DNA of 64,000 nt from Galaxea fascicularis (taxonomy: Eukaryota > Cnidaria > Anthozoa > Scleractinia > Euphylliidae). The number at the start of each line of letters is the position of its first letter. The first letter of the stretch is position 1. Positions 1-11,984 of the stretch are shown piece after piece. Below the pieces are notes generated by a model. It made no database searches, was not told the DNA's origin, and was given only the letters and a program-made list of their open reading frames with translations. The DNA lies in contig OX419335.1 of the NCBI GenBank assembly GCA_948470475.1, positions 26,773,161 through 26,837,160 of the forward strand, in the 5' to 3' direction. The position numbers and the translations under genes are program-made.

Positions 1-144
1 TGACTTGCTTCACGTAATACCAGGAAAAAATTAATCTCGGCACACCAGGCCAGCCCGGTTTATGATCATAATCATATTCATAATCATGATGGATGTCTTC
101 ACAATTGTATTCTTACTGCTGGTTAATCAGTCGTCTTTTTGTAG

Positions 145-3100
145 GACGTGGGTGCCCTCATCAATCCCAGAGTTCCTCCTGCAGCGTTGTCACGCTTTTT
201 GTGGGACCACCTACAAATGGATGTAGAACTTCTCGCTAAGAGCTTGGGAAGATGTGTCGACGATACTGTTCTTTGCGTTCACATGGTTCTTGCTCAAATG
301 ACGTCCCACGTCTCTAACCGTAAGTTCACATGAACAACTTGACAAAAACATAAAGTTGCTTTAGCGCGCATGAGCCGAGTTGAGCAGTGTCCACACCTCG
401 CATTTACTTATTTAGTTCGGCTCTTCCCTGGTTATCGTTCTTCCGGATGAAATCATTTCCTTGGCTGGGGAATGCAAAAGATTCAAAAGAACCATCACAG
501 TTTTGAAAAATGTGTAGGGCACGACACAAACGCCAAAGAGTTAGCGTGAAAACGCTTTCTCCAACCTTTTCCTTTGCTCCTTAGATTCTGTACTCTCCTT
601 TTCGAAATTCTGCCAGTTTCCTTGCGTCTCTCACCACGAGGGCCACAAGCTGTTTGGGGCATCGCAAAACAACGACATCTTAACCCCATGAAAAGTTTTG
701 TATGTACTTCTTGCTGTCACATCGATGTTACTCATGACGGTATACCTTTTTTCCTGTGATTATGTTAGAGCAACAAGCTATGAATGTCGCCCCTAATCTC
801 ATGACCAAGGACTTTCGGAAAGAATGGGAAACGGCGTTCAGTGCCACTGTGGTCACACCTGTGTTAACGGTACGTCATTCCATTCGCGATTTCCTTTTTC
901 AGCTATTTCAAAATGTTTTGTTCTAATTTATTGAGATTTTATCCATCTTTTTTTAAGAACCTCGAGGAAAAGATTCAAAGTTGCTTAGAGCTCTTGGTCG
1001 GCGACAATCGACTTGGTAAGCTCTTTTTGCTTGACGAATTTAGAACAGTTAAACAGTCCAAGCTAAAGTTTCAGCTTGAGCCCAATTTCTACTGAACTTG
1101 CCAAACAGGAGTACCTCTACTTCCTGTTACGGGGCTGAACGTCCATCAAAACCTTTCCTGGGCTGCTCCAGGTATTTTGTTTGGTTTCACCAACGGAATC
1201 CTTTTATTAGATCCGAGGCTTGACTTCCGACGTGATGTGAATCACTACAATGACAACCGTTGTCAAAGAACCTGTGTTCTGTCACCCTAAAAGGGTTCAA
1301 AAAAATTTCCTGTCCGCCATTACTCAGGTTTTTAAACTACAAAGGGAAAACGCGCATGCCTCTGGTCATTTCATGTATTAAATATGGACGTGGTTCTTTG
1401 TACCCATGTCCTAAGCTTGACCTTTGTTTCCTTTTACCATACTATAACTAAAAGCGGACTCTCTGAAGTTGGCTCGGTGATAGATCTAAACCCACTATAA
1501 TCCTTTATGATTAATTTTCCTAAAGAAGAGCGTCTTTCAAATTTTAGGCAGCAGCAAGCTTTGTTGTGAATTTGAAGGCTAAATTTCGACTAACCAGTTC
1601 GTAATATATTTCGTTCTTATGTGGTGTTGATTTTCTATATGATTTCCTCAGGTAATAACCCCCTGATGCGCCAGCTGTATGAGGTAGACATTCCTCCTAA
1701 CACCCTGTCTGGTGGTATCCTCCCTACCTGCCCCGCCCTGTGGAGGTATCGAACACAGGTGACTCTGGATCACTTCTCGCACACCTTTCAGCAAGAAGTG
1801 ATGTCCACTGATCCTGACAGGAACAAAGTCTTGGCCGAGTTCTTGCGACAGGTAAACAAGCCGACGCCAAGTTTTGACTGTGTCCTTTCTCAGTTTTCCT
1901 TTTCTTTCTTCCTCGCTGCTTTCTAGTTTTCTTAAATTACTATACTACTTTGTTAAAAGTGTCTACAATCCAAAATAGTAAAGTTAGAAATTGCTGCAAG
2001 ATGACTCAGCAAACATAACAACAACAACATCTTTACAACATCTTTATTTGTACCTTAGAGTTAACTTATTGGTACTGAATATAAGATTAAGTTAACTAAT
2101 AAGTAAGAAAAGGTACGGACCTTCAGAAATAACTATTTAGAGTTAAAAATGCCAGAAGGTCAATGCCTGCGGGATATAAAATTGATTAATGAAAAGGTCA
2201 GAGGTACAATGCACTTGTAGTGCTCAGAACATTCTGGCGTGACAATTATCGTGACATTTGCATGCTTAGAGAGAGGATTTATTTTTGCCCCGAATTGTGA
2301 ACACGTGCGGCTTTTGAGGCGCTTAGTGAACTTGTTGTTGATGTTGTGAAATAAAGAAGACTTGTATTAGCGTCTGTTTCGCCTTCACGCTAAACACTCA
2401 AGAAGTAAAACAAACACACACCAAGAAACGTGCACTATGAAACACATAAAAACAGACGCACACACCGACGTAAAGACACAAAACACGCAAAACACCCAAA
2501 CTATTAGAAAATATTATATACACACATGTAAATAAGTAAGTTATTAATTTGAAGTAAAGAAAATAGCATATGTAATAAAATAAATAAATAATAAGTTAAT
2601 AGTCATCGAGAAACATACCAGGCTCTGTGAATACTCGTAAGTGGTAGTGAGTCGCTATTCGGTAAAATTAATTTTAAAAAATCCTCGTTTTGTCTTGTTT
2701 TTCGCTCTTAACGAAATCGTCCTCTAGTGAGGATTACCACATTCTTGCATTTGTGGTTTAAACTTTTACGATTTTTGCCTTCTCTTGACCACAGGAGCAC
2801 AAACTTCGTGCCCTCCGCTTTCTACCGGATATCGTTAAGCTACAACGCATTCTCATGGACAAATTCCACAGGAGAATCGATCGAACGGAAGCAGAGAACA
2901 TCAAGATACGAGATTTCCTCAAGAAGATTTCTTCCAGTAAGTACATTCATTGATATTGCAATACGAGGCGCAGTACAGTCTCAGAGACACACCTTATATC
3001 AGTACAAGGACTCTGCTGTAGTAGCCCTGGCAGCGTTAGTAATATAGGATGGTGCCGGGATGAGCATTATCATTCACCAGCATGACTTTGTTCTGGAACC

Positions 3101-5040
3101 CATATTTGGTAGAGCTACATTTTCATACGGGTTGATTTCCTTTCTTTCCCCTCGGGTATTTATCTTGGCTCTGAAGTTTCCCTTACTGAATACCTCTCAA
3201 TTCCAGGATTCCGGAGGGATGCAGGAATCCATCTCTATACCGTTTACTAGCAGATTTTGATCGTAGCCTTGAGCATCTGCACCGTTTTACATTTTACAGT
3301 TCTCAACTTAAAAACTACTGGAGAAGACTGGTGTTAGTGAAGGATTGTGGGATAGTTTGGGTTGACGGAAGCTGACACATTTTATTGTAAGGTGTTATCA
3401 AGGCCCTTAGCGTAAATCTTATTTCTGTTTCATCTCAAACAACTTTCCCTCCACCGCAGACTGTCACTACCGTTGATAAGCGTTCCGTGTCGACCCAAAT
3501 GACCCTACAATTCCTTATTCGTTCCAGTCTCCCTACAGTTTCTAGAGAGGGGAATAACATGTGGCTTGGATCTTTCCTTCCGCTGTTCAGGCCTTGAACA
3601 AAGAAAGTGGCAAATAGTTGAGAACACACAGTAGAAGGCGACCTCGGCCATCTCATAACATTTCAAGTAGATAATGTTACATTACTCTTTCCTTTTTCTG
3701 TGCAGAAACAGTGAAAGATGAACTCGCTTCGCTGATAGCGAGCTTTAACAACGCGTGGAATCTTGTAAGGCTAAGCCTGGATCAGCAAGGTATGTATAAA
3801 TTTTGCATTCAATTCTATGAGACTGAATTCTAGTGGATAAAGGTTTTTTCCGTGATGATCTGTAAGGTCTGTTTTGGAAGGGTCTTTTATTGGTAATTTT
3901 AGGCTCAGGTCAAACGCCGTACTTCCCATGAGCCGAACTAACCTCGGTCATCAAAGGGGCACTGTCTTGCTATTTCGATCCGCTATAAGATGCTAAAAAA
4001 ATGTCTTCAAATCAGGAAAAACCGAAAAATAATCACGCTGTTTATTCACTCAGGACTTTGTTACTACACTGAGACTAAACACTGTCTTCTGTTACGGATG
4101 GCAAGGATGAAAATGGTTGCATTTTGAAAAACACGTCATCTTGAAGGCATGGCCAAAAATGTACTATGGATGGCTTTTCCTTCAAAAAATTGATTGACAT
4201 CTTTTCCTACATTTCAAGGAATGTTTTAGCATGAGTAAAGGCCATAAGTAGCAATTTCTGTGAAGTTTGGGTCGGAAAACAGCAAAACCCCCATGACAGT
4301 GCCGCGTTAAGTTCGTTGATTTCATTTGGATCGGCTGAGGCGTTCTTCACGGCCGGCCAGGCGGGAATAACGGTTGGAGATAGAGCTTGGGTCAAATGCC
4401 GGTCTTCACATGAGCCGAACCAAATGCAGAATTATGTTAATGTATAAGTCAGCCATGTCTGTTTATTTTCATGATCTAGTTAAGTTCGGCTGAATTAAGT
4501 TCGATATTTGACTCAAAAGGCGAAATTGACTAATTTGGTTGGACGTCAACTGTAAGTAAGTTCGGCTCATGTGAAGTAAGGCGTTTGACCTGGGCCTTAC
4601 AGTATTGAGGAAACGTCTACCTTCCCTCGTCTTTTGTTTCGCGTAAATAGTCGAGTGTATGATATGCGTCAAGTTATCTACTAGTTCATGTATGACAACA
4701 AATGAATAAAGGGGGTAGTTTCTAAAGATCCTGTTGTGCGGCGTCAGTGGGGAAGTAGTAAACAAAAATTTAGTTTTATCAACGGAGTTGATAATGTCAA
4801 TTGACCACCGCACAGGAATTCCAAAAGCTGACGATGCGAGCGTTAGCTGTTCGTCAGAGCGGTCGAAACGTCAGCTTTTAGAATCCGTGTACGGTGTTTA
4901 ATTTACTTTATCAACTCCAAATGAAGAATGATCGTCGCAATTGTGATCGCAATTTTTACAATTGCGTAAAGAAGCCTGAAAAAATCTAGGACTTTAACGG
5001 GGCTTGAACCCGTGACCTCGCGATTCCGGTGCGATGCTCT

Positions 5041-5079
<39 letters not shown>

Positions 5080-8000
5080 AGATTTTGGGTTCATATGTTC
5101 CCGTGAAAGATATGTAAGTGAATGATGCATATGAAAGAAGTGATATGTGAACTGCGGATATGAAATCAAATTATTCACTTACTTATCTTTCACGGGAACA
5201 TATGAACCCAAAATTGACCAGCCCCCAACGTCGGTGGCTTCATAGCTCAGTTGGTAGAGCATCGCACCGGAATCGCGAGGTCACGGGTTCAAACCCCGTT
5301 GAAGTCCTGAATTTTTTTCAGGCTTCTTTATGCAACTGTAAAAATTGCGATCACAACTGCGACGATCATTCTTCATTTGGTTTCATATCCGCAGTTCACA
5401 TATGATTTCTTTCATATGCATTATTCAATTATCAACTCCGTTAATAAAACCAAATTTCCATGTATGACAACACTGAGTTCAGTTGTTACTACTTACTAAA
5501 TAACGATACCAAACAGGGCGCCTTCGTCCTCCAAGTGACTTATGTCAGATGCCAATGGATAACTCACGGCCTCTGGCAGTACTGCTACCCAGTACCTCTG
5601 GCATGGGTATCTGCTCAATGGCCCTGGTATTTTACTTGACTACTGTACACAACGAGTTAAACGAGCGCTATCAGAATCTGATTGGTGGAAAAGTGAAGTA
5701 GGTTCTTATGTAACAATAATAATAATAATTGTAATAACTTTTTTAAGTCTCAGATCTCTCTAGCTAAGCACAGGTGCTCTACTAATTGGGGAGACTATAA
5801 ATCAACTCAACTCAAATCAAATGAAATCAAGTCTTGGTTTTTGAGGAGAAGGGAAAACAAGAGAACCCGGAGAAAAACCTCTCGGAGCAGGGGCCCGTTT
5901 CTCGAAAGTCCCGAAAACGTTTAGGGCCCGAAAGATATTTCTAAAACTGTGATCCGCTTATTCCAAGAAGCTGTTCTTTTACTATGATTTCAAGATACGA
6001 AAGGGGAAATTTGTTGCAAAATTTCATAGGAAATTATGGCACCCGAAATTGGCCCGAAAAGTTTCGGGGGTTTCGAGAAACGCACGCCAGAGTAGAGAAC
6101 CAACAAAACTCACTCCTTGAACAACAGACGACGGAAAGGAGAGAAAACTAGGAACTAGGCTAGTAAAAAAATGGCTTACCAGACGATAAACGTGCTCATT
6201 GAATGGAACTGTTTCTCTCGGTCACCCAAAATACATTCTCGCGTGATAATCTGGGTGACATGCGACTCTGGTTCGTGGAGTAATCGTTAAATATATTTTT
6301 ATCGTCGTCAGAGACCTTCCTCACATACAGCTCCAAGATGTCACTGCTTCACAGCTCATCTGCTACGATGCGGAGAGAGACCTCCTGCCTCTTATCCTGG
6401 CTCAGTGCAACTACTCACTGGAGGTGGGTAAGGGAACATTGGTGCAGTACAACTGGGAAGCCCTGGAGAGACAGTTGATTGACAGGTTCATAAGGGGAAG
6501 ACCGCTGATTGATTTCAAGGTACGTTTGAGGACGCAATTGTTTTGCAGTACGATGAACGAAGATCTTAGGCAGGGTTCTCAGTGGACCTTTGAACAGCCG
6601 TTGCTGTACTACTTTCAGCCGTGACATTGAAGTACATGGCCGAAGGTATCTACTGATCGAGGCGCTTTTACAGCCGTAACACTCACTTGTAACACCCGCC
6701 ACGGGTGTTGCGGGTTACGGATTACGGGTTGAACTGAGAACTCTGTTAGGCTAGGTATTTATGTCGCCAAGGGATACTGGACATGGATTTGAGCTGACCA
6801 CCTATTGTCACGTTCATGGTTACTAGTTGAAAGTTGAAGCGCTATGGGGCGTCATTCAAAGTTTTAACCCTTTTTTTAGTATATTTTCTCCAAAATACAT
6901 TGGAGGCTTCAAAAAGGATATTGGAACAAACCTCTTCTCTTTCTCCCTTAATTTTATTAATTGTGTTTGATCGCAGTTTATTAAATTGTCTTCACAGGAT
7001 GAAAGATTCGCCTTCAGTAGGGACATCCAGCTGGACTCTGTTTTTGCTGCTGTGAATACGAAGGTGCATCAGGTAATAATACTCTCAAAAACAGGTCTTG
7101 CTCTTTGTTAAAACAGAACAACAATTGTCTTGTTTTTGTTGCTCTTTGCGCCATCTTTTCCTGTTGTCTCGTGCTTCGCACTGGTTGTGATAATTATTTA
7201 TTTGGGGATCGGAGTTTCCGTGCTTAGCCGTTGCCATGGAAACAAAATAAATACCCCTACGGAGTACAATCTGGGATTAGTTGTTCTGCTCTCCACCATT
7301 TAAAATTGAGTCATTTTGTTGAGTATACTTTAAGCGACGAAACGTTTTCTTCGAGGTTCAAATTGGAGACTTTTATTCTTTCTTATTCGTCAGGTTCCTT
7401 TGAGTTCAGCTGTTACCCATCAAATTGTTAGCGATTTTCGATCTCTGACAGACATCTGTGATGTGTTGTCATCTCTTGATATCGCCATTGGTTTCCTGTC
7501 CTCAACTGGGGGAACATCTGATATGCTGCTCAGTGACTACCTGGCATGGGTACTGCGCATGCCCCAACAGAACAGTCTTCGAAGTCTCAAGGTAATTGTA
7601 ACTTTGTTCCCGTGTTTGTTGACCAACAGCAAAGAATCTGAGATACATTTGGATACAAAAAGATTTATTGTGAATTTAGTTAATCACGAGAGTAAAGTTC
7701 GTGAGGCTTGATTGATCTTAAACTTCAGCTCATATCCGTGATCAATTTGCACCGCTAGAAAACTCGTTATTGTCTTTCTTTGTTGAATTCCCTTTCTTTT
7801 CTTCGGCTGTTGACCAAGAAAAACAAACGTTGGATTTAGAGCGTGTGGAGAAATGAGATAATAATATCGTTACTTTACGTTTGTGCGAGAAAAGATTAGG
7901 GTGATAACAGCTCTTGAACGAAATGGCTCAACAAGTGTCTCAGAGCGTAGCGAGTCACATTTGACAATGATTTTCAGTGGAAACTCATCGTCGTTTTCCA

Positions 8001-9818
8001 AACAGTGAACGAGGCAGGAGAAAATGTCATGCATCTGGTGAAATTTTGGAACGGAAAACGAAGGCCGGAAACAGGAGTGCCTGCACATGCGCAGTATATT
8101 GTTGATGATGGTAGTGTAACTGTAAATGTCACAATTAAAGAATTTTGTGTCTTAGTTTCTCGAAATAAAACTGAATGTTTAAGCTACGAAATTTGATAAA
8201 CGTGATCGTGTTCGGTAACAGGCTTTTTTTAAATTTTCTTTAACTCTGCTACGTTTGCCTCTTTTGATAAAGTGAATTATTGTGTCTGGTTAATTGTTCT
8301 AACAGTTGTCAACCGTCTTAAAAAAAGCTCTGTCATGTTTTCAGGAAATGTATAGTCATGAGACACTGTTTCTCGAGTGTTAATCGAGAAAGGGCTTGTT
8401 TACGAGTTTGTTTTAATCCTCTTTTGGCACAATTTCATGCGGTGTTTTGAGGTACCGGTGCCGTTTATAAAATGCAGTTTCCAACTCCTCCTAATGTGGT
8501 ATCATTGTTGTTGACACTTCTGTGTAACACGCTCTCCTTGTTAGGCCCAACAGTACTGTCAGTTACGTCACGTGATCTCTCTTTGGCGACTACTCTCCTT
8601 GGAGAGAGCAAAAATTTTGATCAGACGAGGCGAGGTAAGGGACTTGAGTATTCTTCAAAGAGCACAACTGTCAGCGTAGAAGTTGCAAATGGATAGGTCT
8701 GCAGCATACTTGCACATTTAGGAATGACTGGAATAATGTGTCAGTCCATCAAACAGTGATTACCCTCCCCTCCCTCCGCCCTTCGTCCGCTAACATTGAC
8801 AAACTTTATAGACCATTGGTAGAAAGTGGATTTAACACAATAGCCACCACCAGGACTTGAACTTTTCGACATGATCACCAAACATCCTCTTATCTCTCCC
8901 CCAAAGACCGTCGCAATAAGTGGGATCTGGGTCTTTGTCTTTGGTGCCTTTGCATTTCTGTAATCTAATTTCGTCTGGATTGCACATTAGGCTTGCGTGA
9001 GCAAATGTAAAGTTTGCGTTTACAGTGCTCATCTTTTTCTCGTTGTTATTTTTGTAGGATCCGTTTGAACAGACTGCTGATACCTACAAACATTTCATGC
9101 CTAGTAAACAGATGATGAAGTTTAGCGATGCCATGAAGAGAATTGATTTGGATCGTTTTGTCTGCGAGGTACTGGAGCTTATTCTTCTCAACCTAAGAGG
9201 CGAACCACGCGCTGGCGAAGAGGAGATGAGGTAACTTGAAAAGTCAATACAGTGTGTATGGGTTAACATTAGATCTTATAGTGTTTGACCGTTAATCGTT
9301 CATTTCTTGTACCTTTTTACTGTACTATTCAATGTGGCTACTGTTGCGTGATAATTCAGATGAAATGTGATTTTCACATCCTGCAAGGTAGCTTTTAAAT
9401 GGCTGTGGCTTTTTCAAATATCGGTCCTCATACTGGTGATACTGCACGGGTGAAAAGTATGGTTTCAGGGTATCTATGATTTGGGGTCCTTAATTAGTTC
9501 TTGGTTTCTTCTGCAAAAAGGGATTACAACTTGATTCATCGGGCTTAACACGTAAAATGTAAAACATAGGTGCCGCGTATCGATTACTCAGAAATAGCAA
9601 CAGTTTTATCTGAGAGTTTCCACGTGACAATTTGTTCATTTTTTGGTAGTTTGTGTGACTATATACAGTGGCATCTCGACAACAAAGACCATGATGCAAT
9701 TCCAGGACTGGAAGAGTTGCCTCCAGAAGTGCAGCTTAAGCACGTGATCAATGCATGGCGAACGTCTGTGGAATTGTGCGATGATTACCACGACAAGAGG
9801 GATGCTGCTTCGGCATGA
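145..9818 (+). CDS. RNF213-like: RNF213-like giant E3 ubiquitin ligase, C-terminal exons (5' partial)
   Basis: Fourteen exons join in a consistent frame: 145-319, 769-869, 958-1015, 1109-1171, 1652-1851, 2795-2936, 3706-3789, 5517-5697, 6312-6519, 6998-7072, 7394-7591, 8545-8634, 9058-9230, 9650-9818 (TGA at 9816-9818). All introns read GT...AG. The 638 codons resemble the region after the RING of RNF213/mysterin, a giant cytosolic AAA+ ubiquitin ligase linked in vertebrates to lipid droplets and antimicrobial ubiquitylation. Seen here: a LWRYRTQVTLDHF stretch, a helix with FHRRIDRTEAENIKIRDFL, an acidic-aromatic LICYDAERDLLPLI segment and an SLWRLLSLERAKIL helix. No RING cysteine cluster or Walker motif is present; those would lie upstream of the window. 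No frameshift or in-frame stop is seen, so this end of the gene looks functional. Family assignment is from recognition, not a search. Confidence 0.72.
1852..2794 (+). other. Intron of the upstream RNF213-like gene
   Basis: AT-rich intron between two confident exons. I see low-complexity A-rich and CACA-rich stretches (about 2400-2600) and no coding signal or recognisable element. Confidence 0.6.
4389..4594. repeat. Foldback MITE (TTCGGCTCATGTGAAG family)
   Basis: The ends are inverted copies of about 35 bp: GGGTCAAATGCCGGTCTTCA at 4389 and its near reverse complement ending at 4594 (GCGTTTGACCTGGG). A lone copy of one end lies at about 3903-3942 in the same intron. Short non-autonomous DNA element with no ORF. 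Confidence 0.6.
4690..4920. repeat. Penelope-type terminal segments, head to head
   Basis: Two oppositely oriented copies of the sequence seen at 38.1 and 42.4 kb meet near 4860. The left copy reads toward AAAAGCTGACG and the right copy starts GTCGAAACGTCAGCTTTTAG. Both carry parts of the hammerhead core, but the left copy has lost the GAAA box. Assignment to Penelope-like elements rests on the known link between that class and hammerhead-containing terminal repeats. Confidence 0.45.
4989..5060 (-). tRNA. tRNA-like sequence, probably a repeat-borne pseudogene
   Basis: A 72-nt cloverleaf can be drawn on the minus strand: A-box TAGCTCAGTTGG, D stem GCTC/GAGC, B-box GGTTCAAGCCC. The anticodon loop reads CCGGAAT, so position 33 is C instead of the near-universal U, and GGA would sit at 34-36 without the long variable arm expected of a serine tRNA. 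The acceptor stem has one C-A mismatch. No run of T follows. Likely a SINE-type tRNA relic. Confidence 0.45.
5236..5307 (+). tRNA. tRNA-like sequence, inverted partner of the copy at 4989
   Basis: Same 72-nt sequence as the minus-strand copy but with a fully paired acceptor stem (GGCTTCA with TGAAGTC) and B-box GGTTCAAACCC. The anticodon loop is again CCGGAAT with C33. A T-run (ATTTTTTTC) follows a few bases downstream and could end Pol III transcription. Intact internal promoter boxes make transcription possible, but decoding function is doubtful. Confidence 0.5.
5890..6088. repeat. MITE with GGGCCCGTTTCTCGAAA ends
   Basis: The left end GGGGCCCGTTTCTCGAAAG and the right end (reverse complement GGCGTGCGTTTCTCGAAAC) form imperfect terminal inverted repeats of about 45 bp rich in CCCGAAA. 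About 200 bp, no ORF, within an intron. Confidence 0.6.
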
Positions 9819-11810
9819 AACACCCTATGAAATTGCTTCTTCATTTTGTCCCTAAAACAAGTAAAAAAACCTCTTGTTTGGCCCTTTAATGCCCGTAAAG
9901 ACTTGGAGTAAGGTGTATTAAGTTGTTTACTTGGGGTAGTAAAGTACAAACTAGCTAAATTCGGTGATAAACGGGCAAGGGGGCATGGTGTTTTGGTAGC
10001 TGATTCTAATGCAGAATGTTTCTGTAACCCCTCCCTCACCCTCTACAAGTTTAAATATCGCTCCATATTTGGCGCAAAGTGGCGTCTTAACCCTACGGAT
10101 AAATCTAGTCTGTGTTAAGGGATATGGCGTATATAGAATTCAAGCAAGGTATGTGTGGCTGTGTGGTTTTGTGCAGTATTCGACTGCGCTGCATGTCCGC
10201 TTGTAGGCCGCACTCAGAGAAGAAAACAGTATTATTTTTTTCTTCACCAATTTATCTTGTCTTCACCAAAGTAGTACGAAGATGAAATATTTTAAAGGGA
10301 CGAATGCGAACGGGGCTTTATAAAGCACACTTTGAGCTCCCCCCACCCCCACCCCCAGCATGTCACTCACTGACACCAACCCTTCCAGGTTCTACACTTG
10401 CTTTTGCAATTTCGTTTGAAAATTACAAACTTGCCTCGCTGAACGCAAATTATGCAAGAAAAATTGTTAACCGAGTCTCACTGGAGAACTTTTTAGCAGT
10501 AGTTACCACAAAATCGTAAACCCTCCTGTTAAATGAAAACTTTAGAATTGGTGTTCCTATCTCTGCCGAAATTTGCCGTTTAGATAGTACTGCGAGAAAT
10601 CTAAAATGTTGCTGTCATTAAGTTTGTAGAAAACAGAATTTGTGAATTAAAAGTAGAAAATTTACAGACAAGTTTGTGTCACTGAACTGTACACTAAGTT
10701 AAAATTACAATTTAACATTTAATAGTCCAAAACCAGACTAGCTGTGTGGTTAGGTTTTTGTTAGTTCATTTTTTTGTCATCAGGGATCAGTCATAAAATG
10801 ACATCTTTCAAATGCTAACCGAGACATCAATTTCCACTTGTCACACACTTACTGTGAAACCCAAGACACAGGTTTGCCTCCTATGAGCGTGACTGAAGTG
10901 GGATAACAACATCAACTGACCTCAAGGTATTGAAGAAACAAACTCCCGGAGGTGGACGCGATCTTGAATTTCATTGTATCATCTACCAAACAATTAAAAT
11001 AACAGACATCAACTCTTGACTTAAAAATAAGTGAAACTTATCACAGACGGGCTGTTTGTGCCCCATGGAATCCGTCTTCTCAAGGAAACAGAAAACTTGT
11101 AATTGCAACCACTAGGTCCATCATTTTACCCGTCTGATTTTACTATGACATTTATTTGGTGGAGGAGGAGGTCTTAATGAGAATGTAGGTTTATCGTGAG
11201 AAAGTCCTTGGAGCCATTTTTTGATCATTCTTTTGTAAGGTCAATATCACGAAATCACGTGACTACTAATACCTTATGATGAACTGGCCCACAGGTGCCT
11301 AATACACATTCTTTCAGATCCACCTCATTTGTAAAAACATGTCTCGGCTCGCCAAAATCAATCCAGTGCAGGTGAAATAAGTATCTTATTCTGGTCAAAC
11401 TCGACAATAGTTAAGGTATCAGAGCAACTGAAAACTGACCCTTACAAACGTAAATATTCACACAGTATAAACCTCTTTCATAATGGCGGCCAAATAAAAT
11501 ATTCTTTTGTTTTAATGCTGATAAGCCTTTCTAACCTCGCTGCTTTCTGCAAAATCCAAAAGAATATTTCCGCTAAAATGAGGCCAGTAAGTCTAATTAA
11601 CATAGCTACAAAAGAATAATATTATCGGCGGCCACTATGAAAGTGGTCTATGAAGCATTTCTAAAACTTAAGCAAAAACTAGGCGATTTTCATTAAGACC
11701 CTTTAGGCATTTGGGACAAGAGACATTGTGTTCCATCGATTTGCCTACAATGAATGACAGCCAAATTTAAAGCATTCTTCGAACAGGCCCTCCCTTTATA
11801 TATCACCAGG
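9819..11810. other. Intergenic region after the first RNF213-like gene
   Basis: Presumed 3' UTR followed by AT-rich sequence. No canonical AATAAA was found close to the stop codon. A C-rich stretch lies at about 10336-10360. No gene or clear element recognised. Confidence 0.5.
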
Positions 11811-11955
11811 CCGCGGTTGTCATAAGGCTGGATATCGCTATCCACCGGATAAATATCTATCCAGTGGATAGTACAATTAGCTTTCCCAATACTAATTCGC
11901 TGGATAGTGATTTATCCGTTGGATACCGCTGTCTAACGTTTGAACAACCGGAGCC
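11811..11955. repeat. MITE of the TATCCACCGGATAAAT family
   Basis: Nested palindromes built from TATCCACCGGATAAAT and CTATCCAGTGGATAG, closed by CCGCGGTTGT on the left and GAACAACCGG on the right. This is a typical cnidarian-style miniature inverted-repeat element, about 145 bp, non-coding. Confidence 0.65.
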
Positions 11956-11984
11956 AGGAATATAATCCCCTAGAAGTAAAATCG

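Larger units (their letters stand above)
4917..5427. repeat. Inverted pair of tRNA-like repeat units
   Basis: A left arm (about 4917-5122) and a right arm (about 5173-5379) are near-perfect reverse complements around a 50-bp spacer. The spacer sequence is itself repeated inverted at 5380-5427. Each arm carries one tRNA-like gene. Penelope-like sequence flanks both sides (4690-4920 and about 5427-5475), so the pair probably arrived as part of a composite element within the intron. Confidence 0.65.

Noticed and set aside
4903..5405. Two open frames encoding HSSVGRASHRNREVTGS-like peptides
   Set aside because: This peptide is the translation of a tRNA-like sequence (TAGCTCAGTTGGTAGAGC), a well-known false protein call. 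The structure is better explained by tRNA-like repeats.
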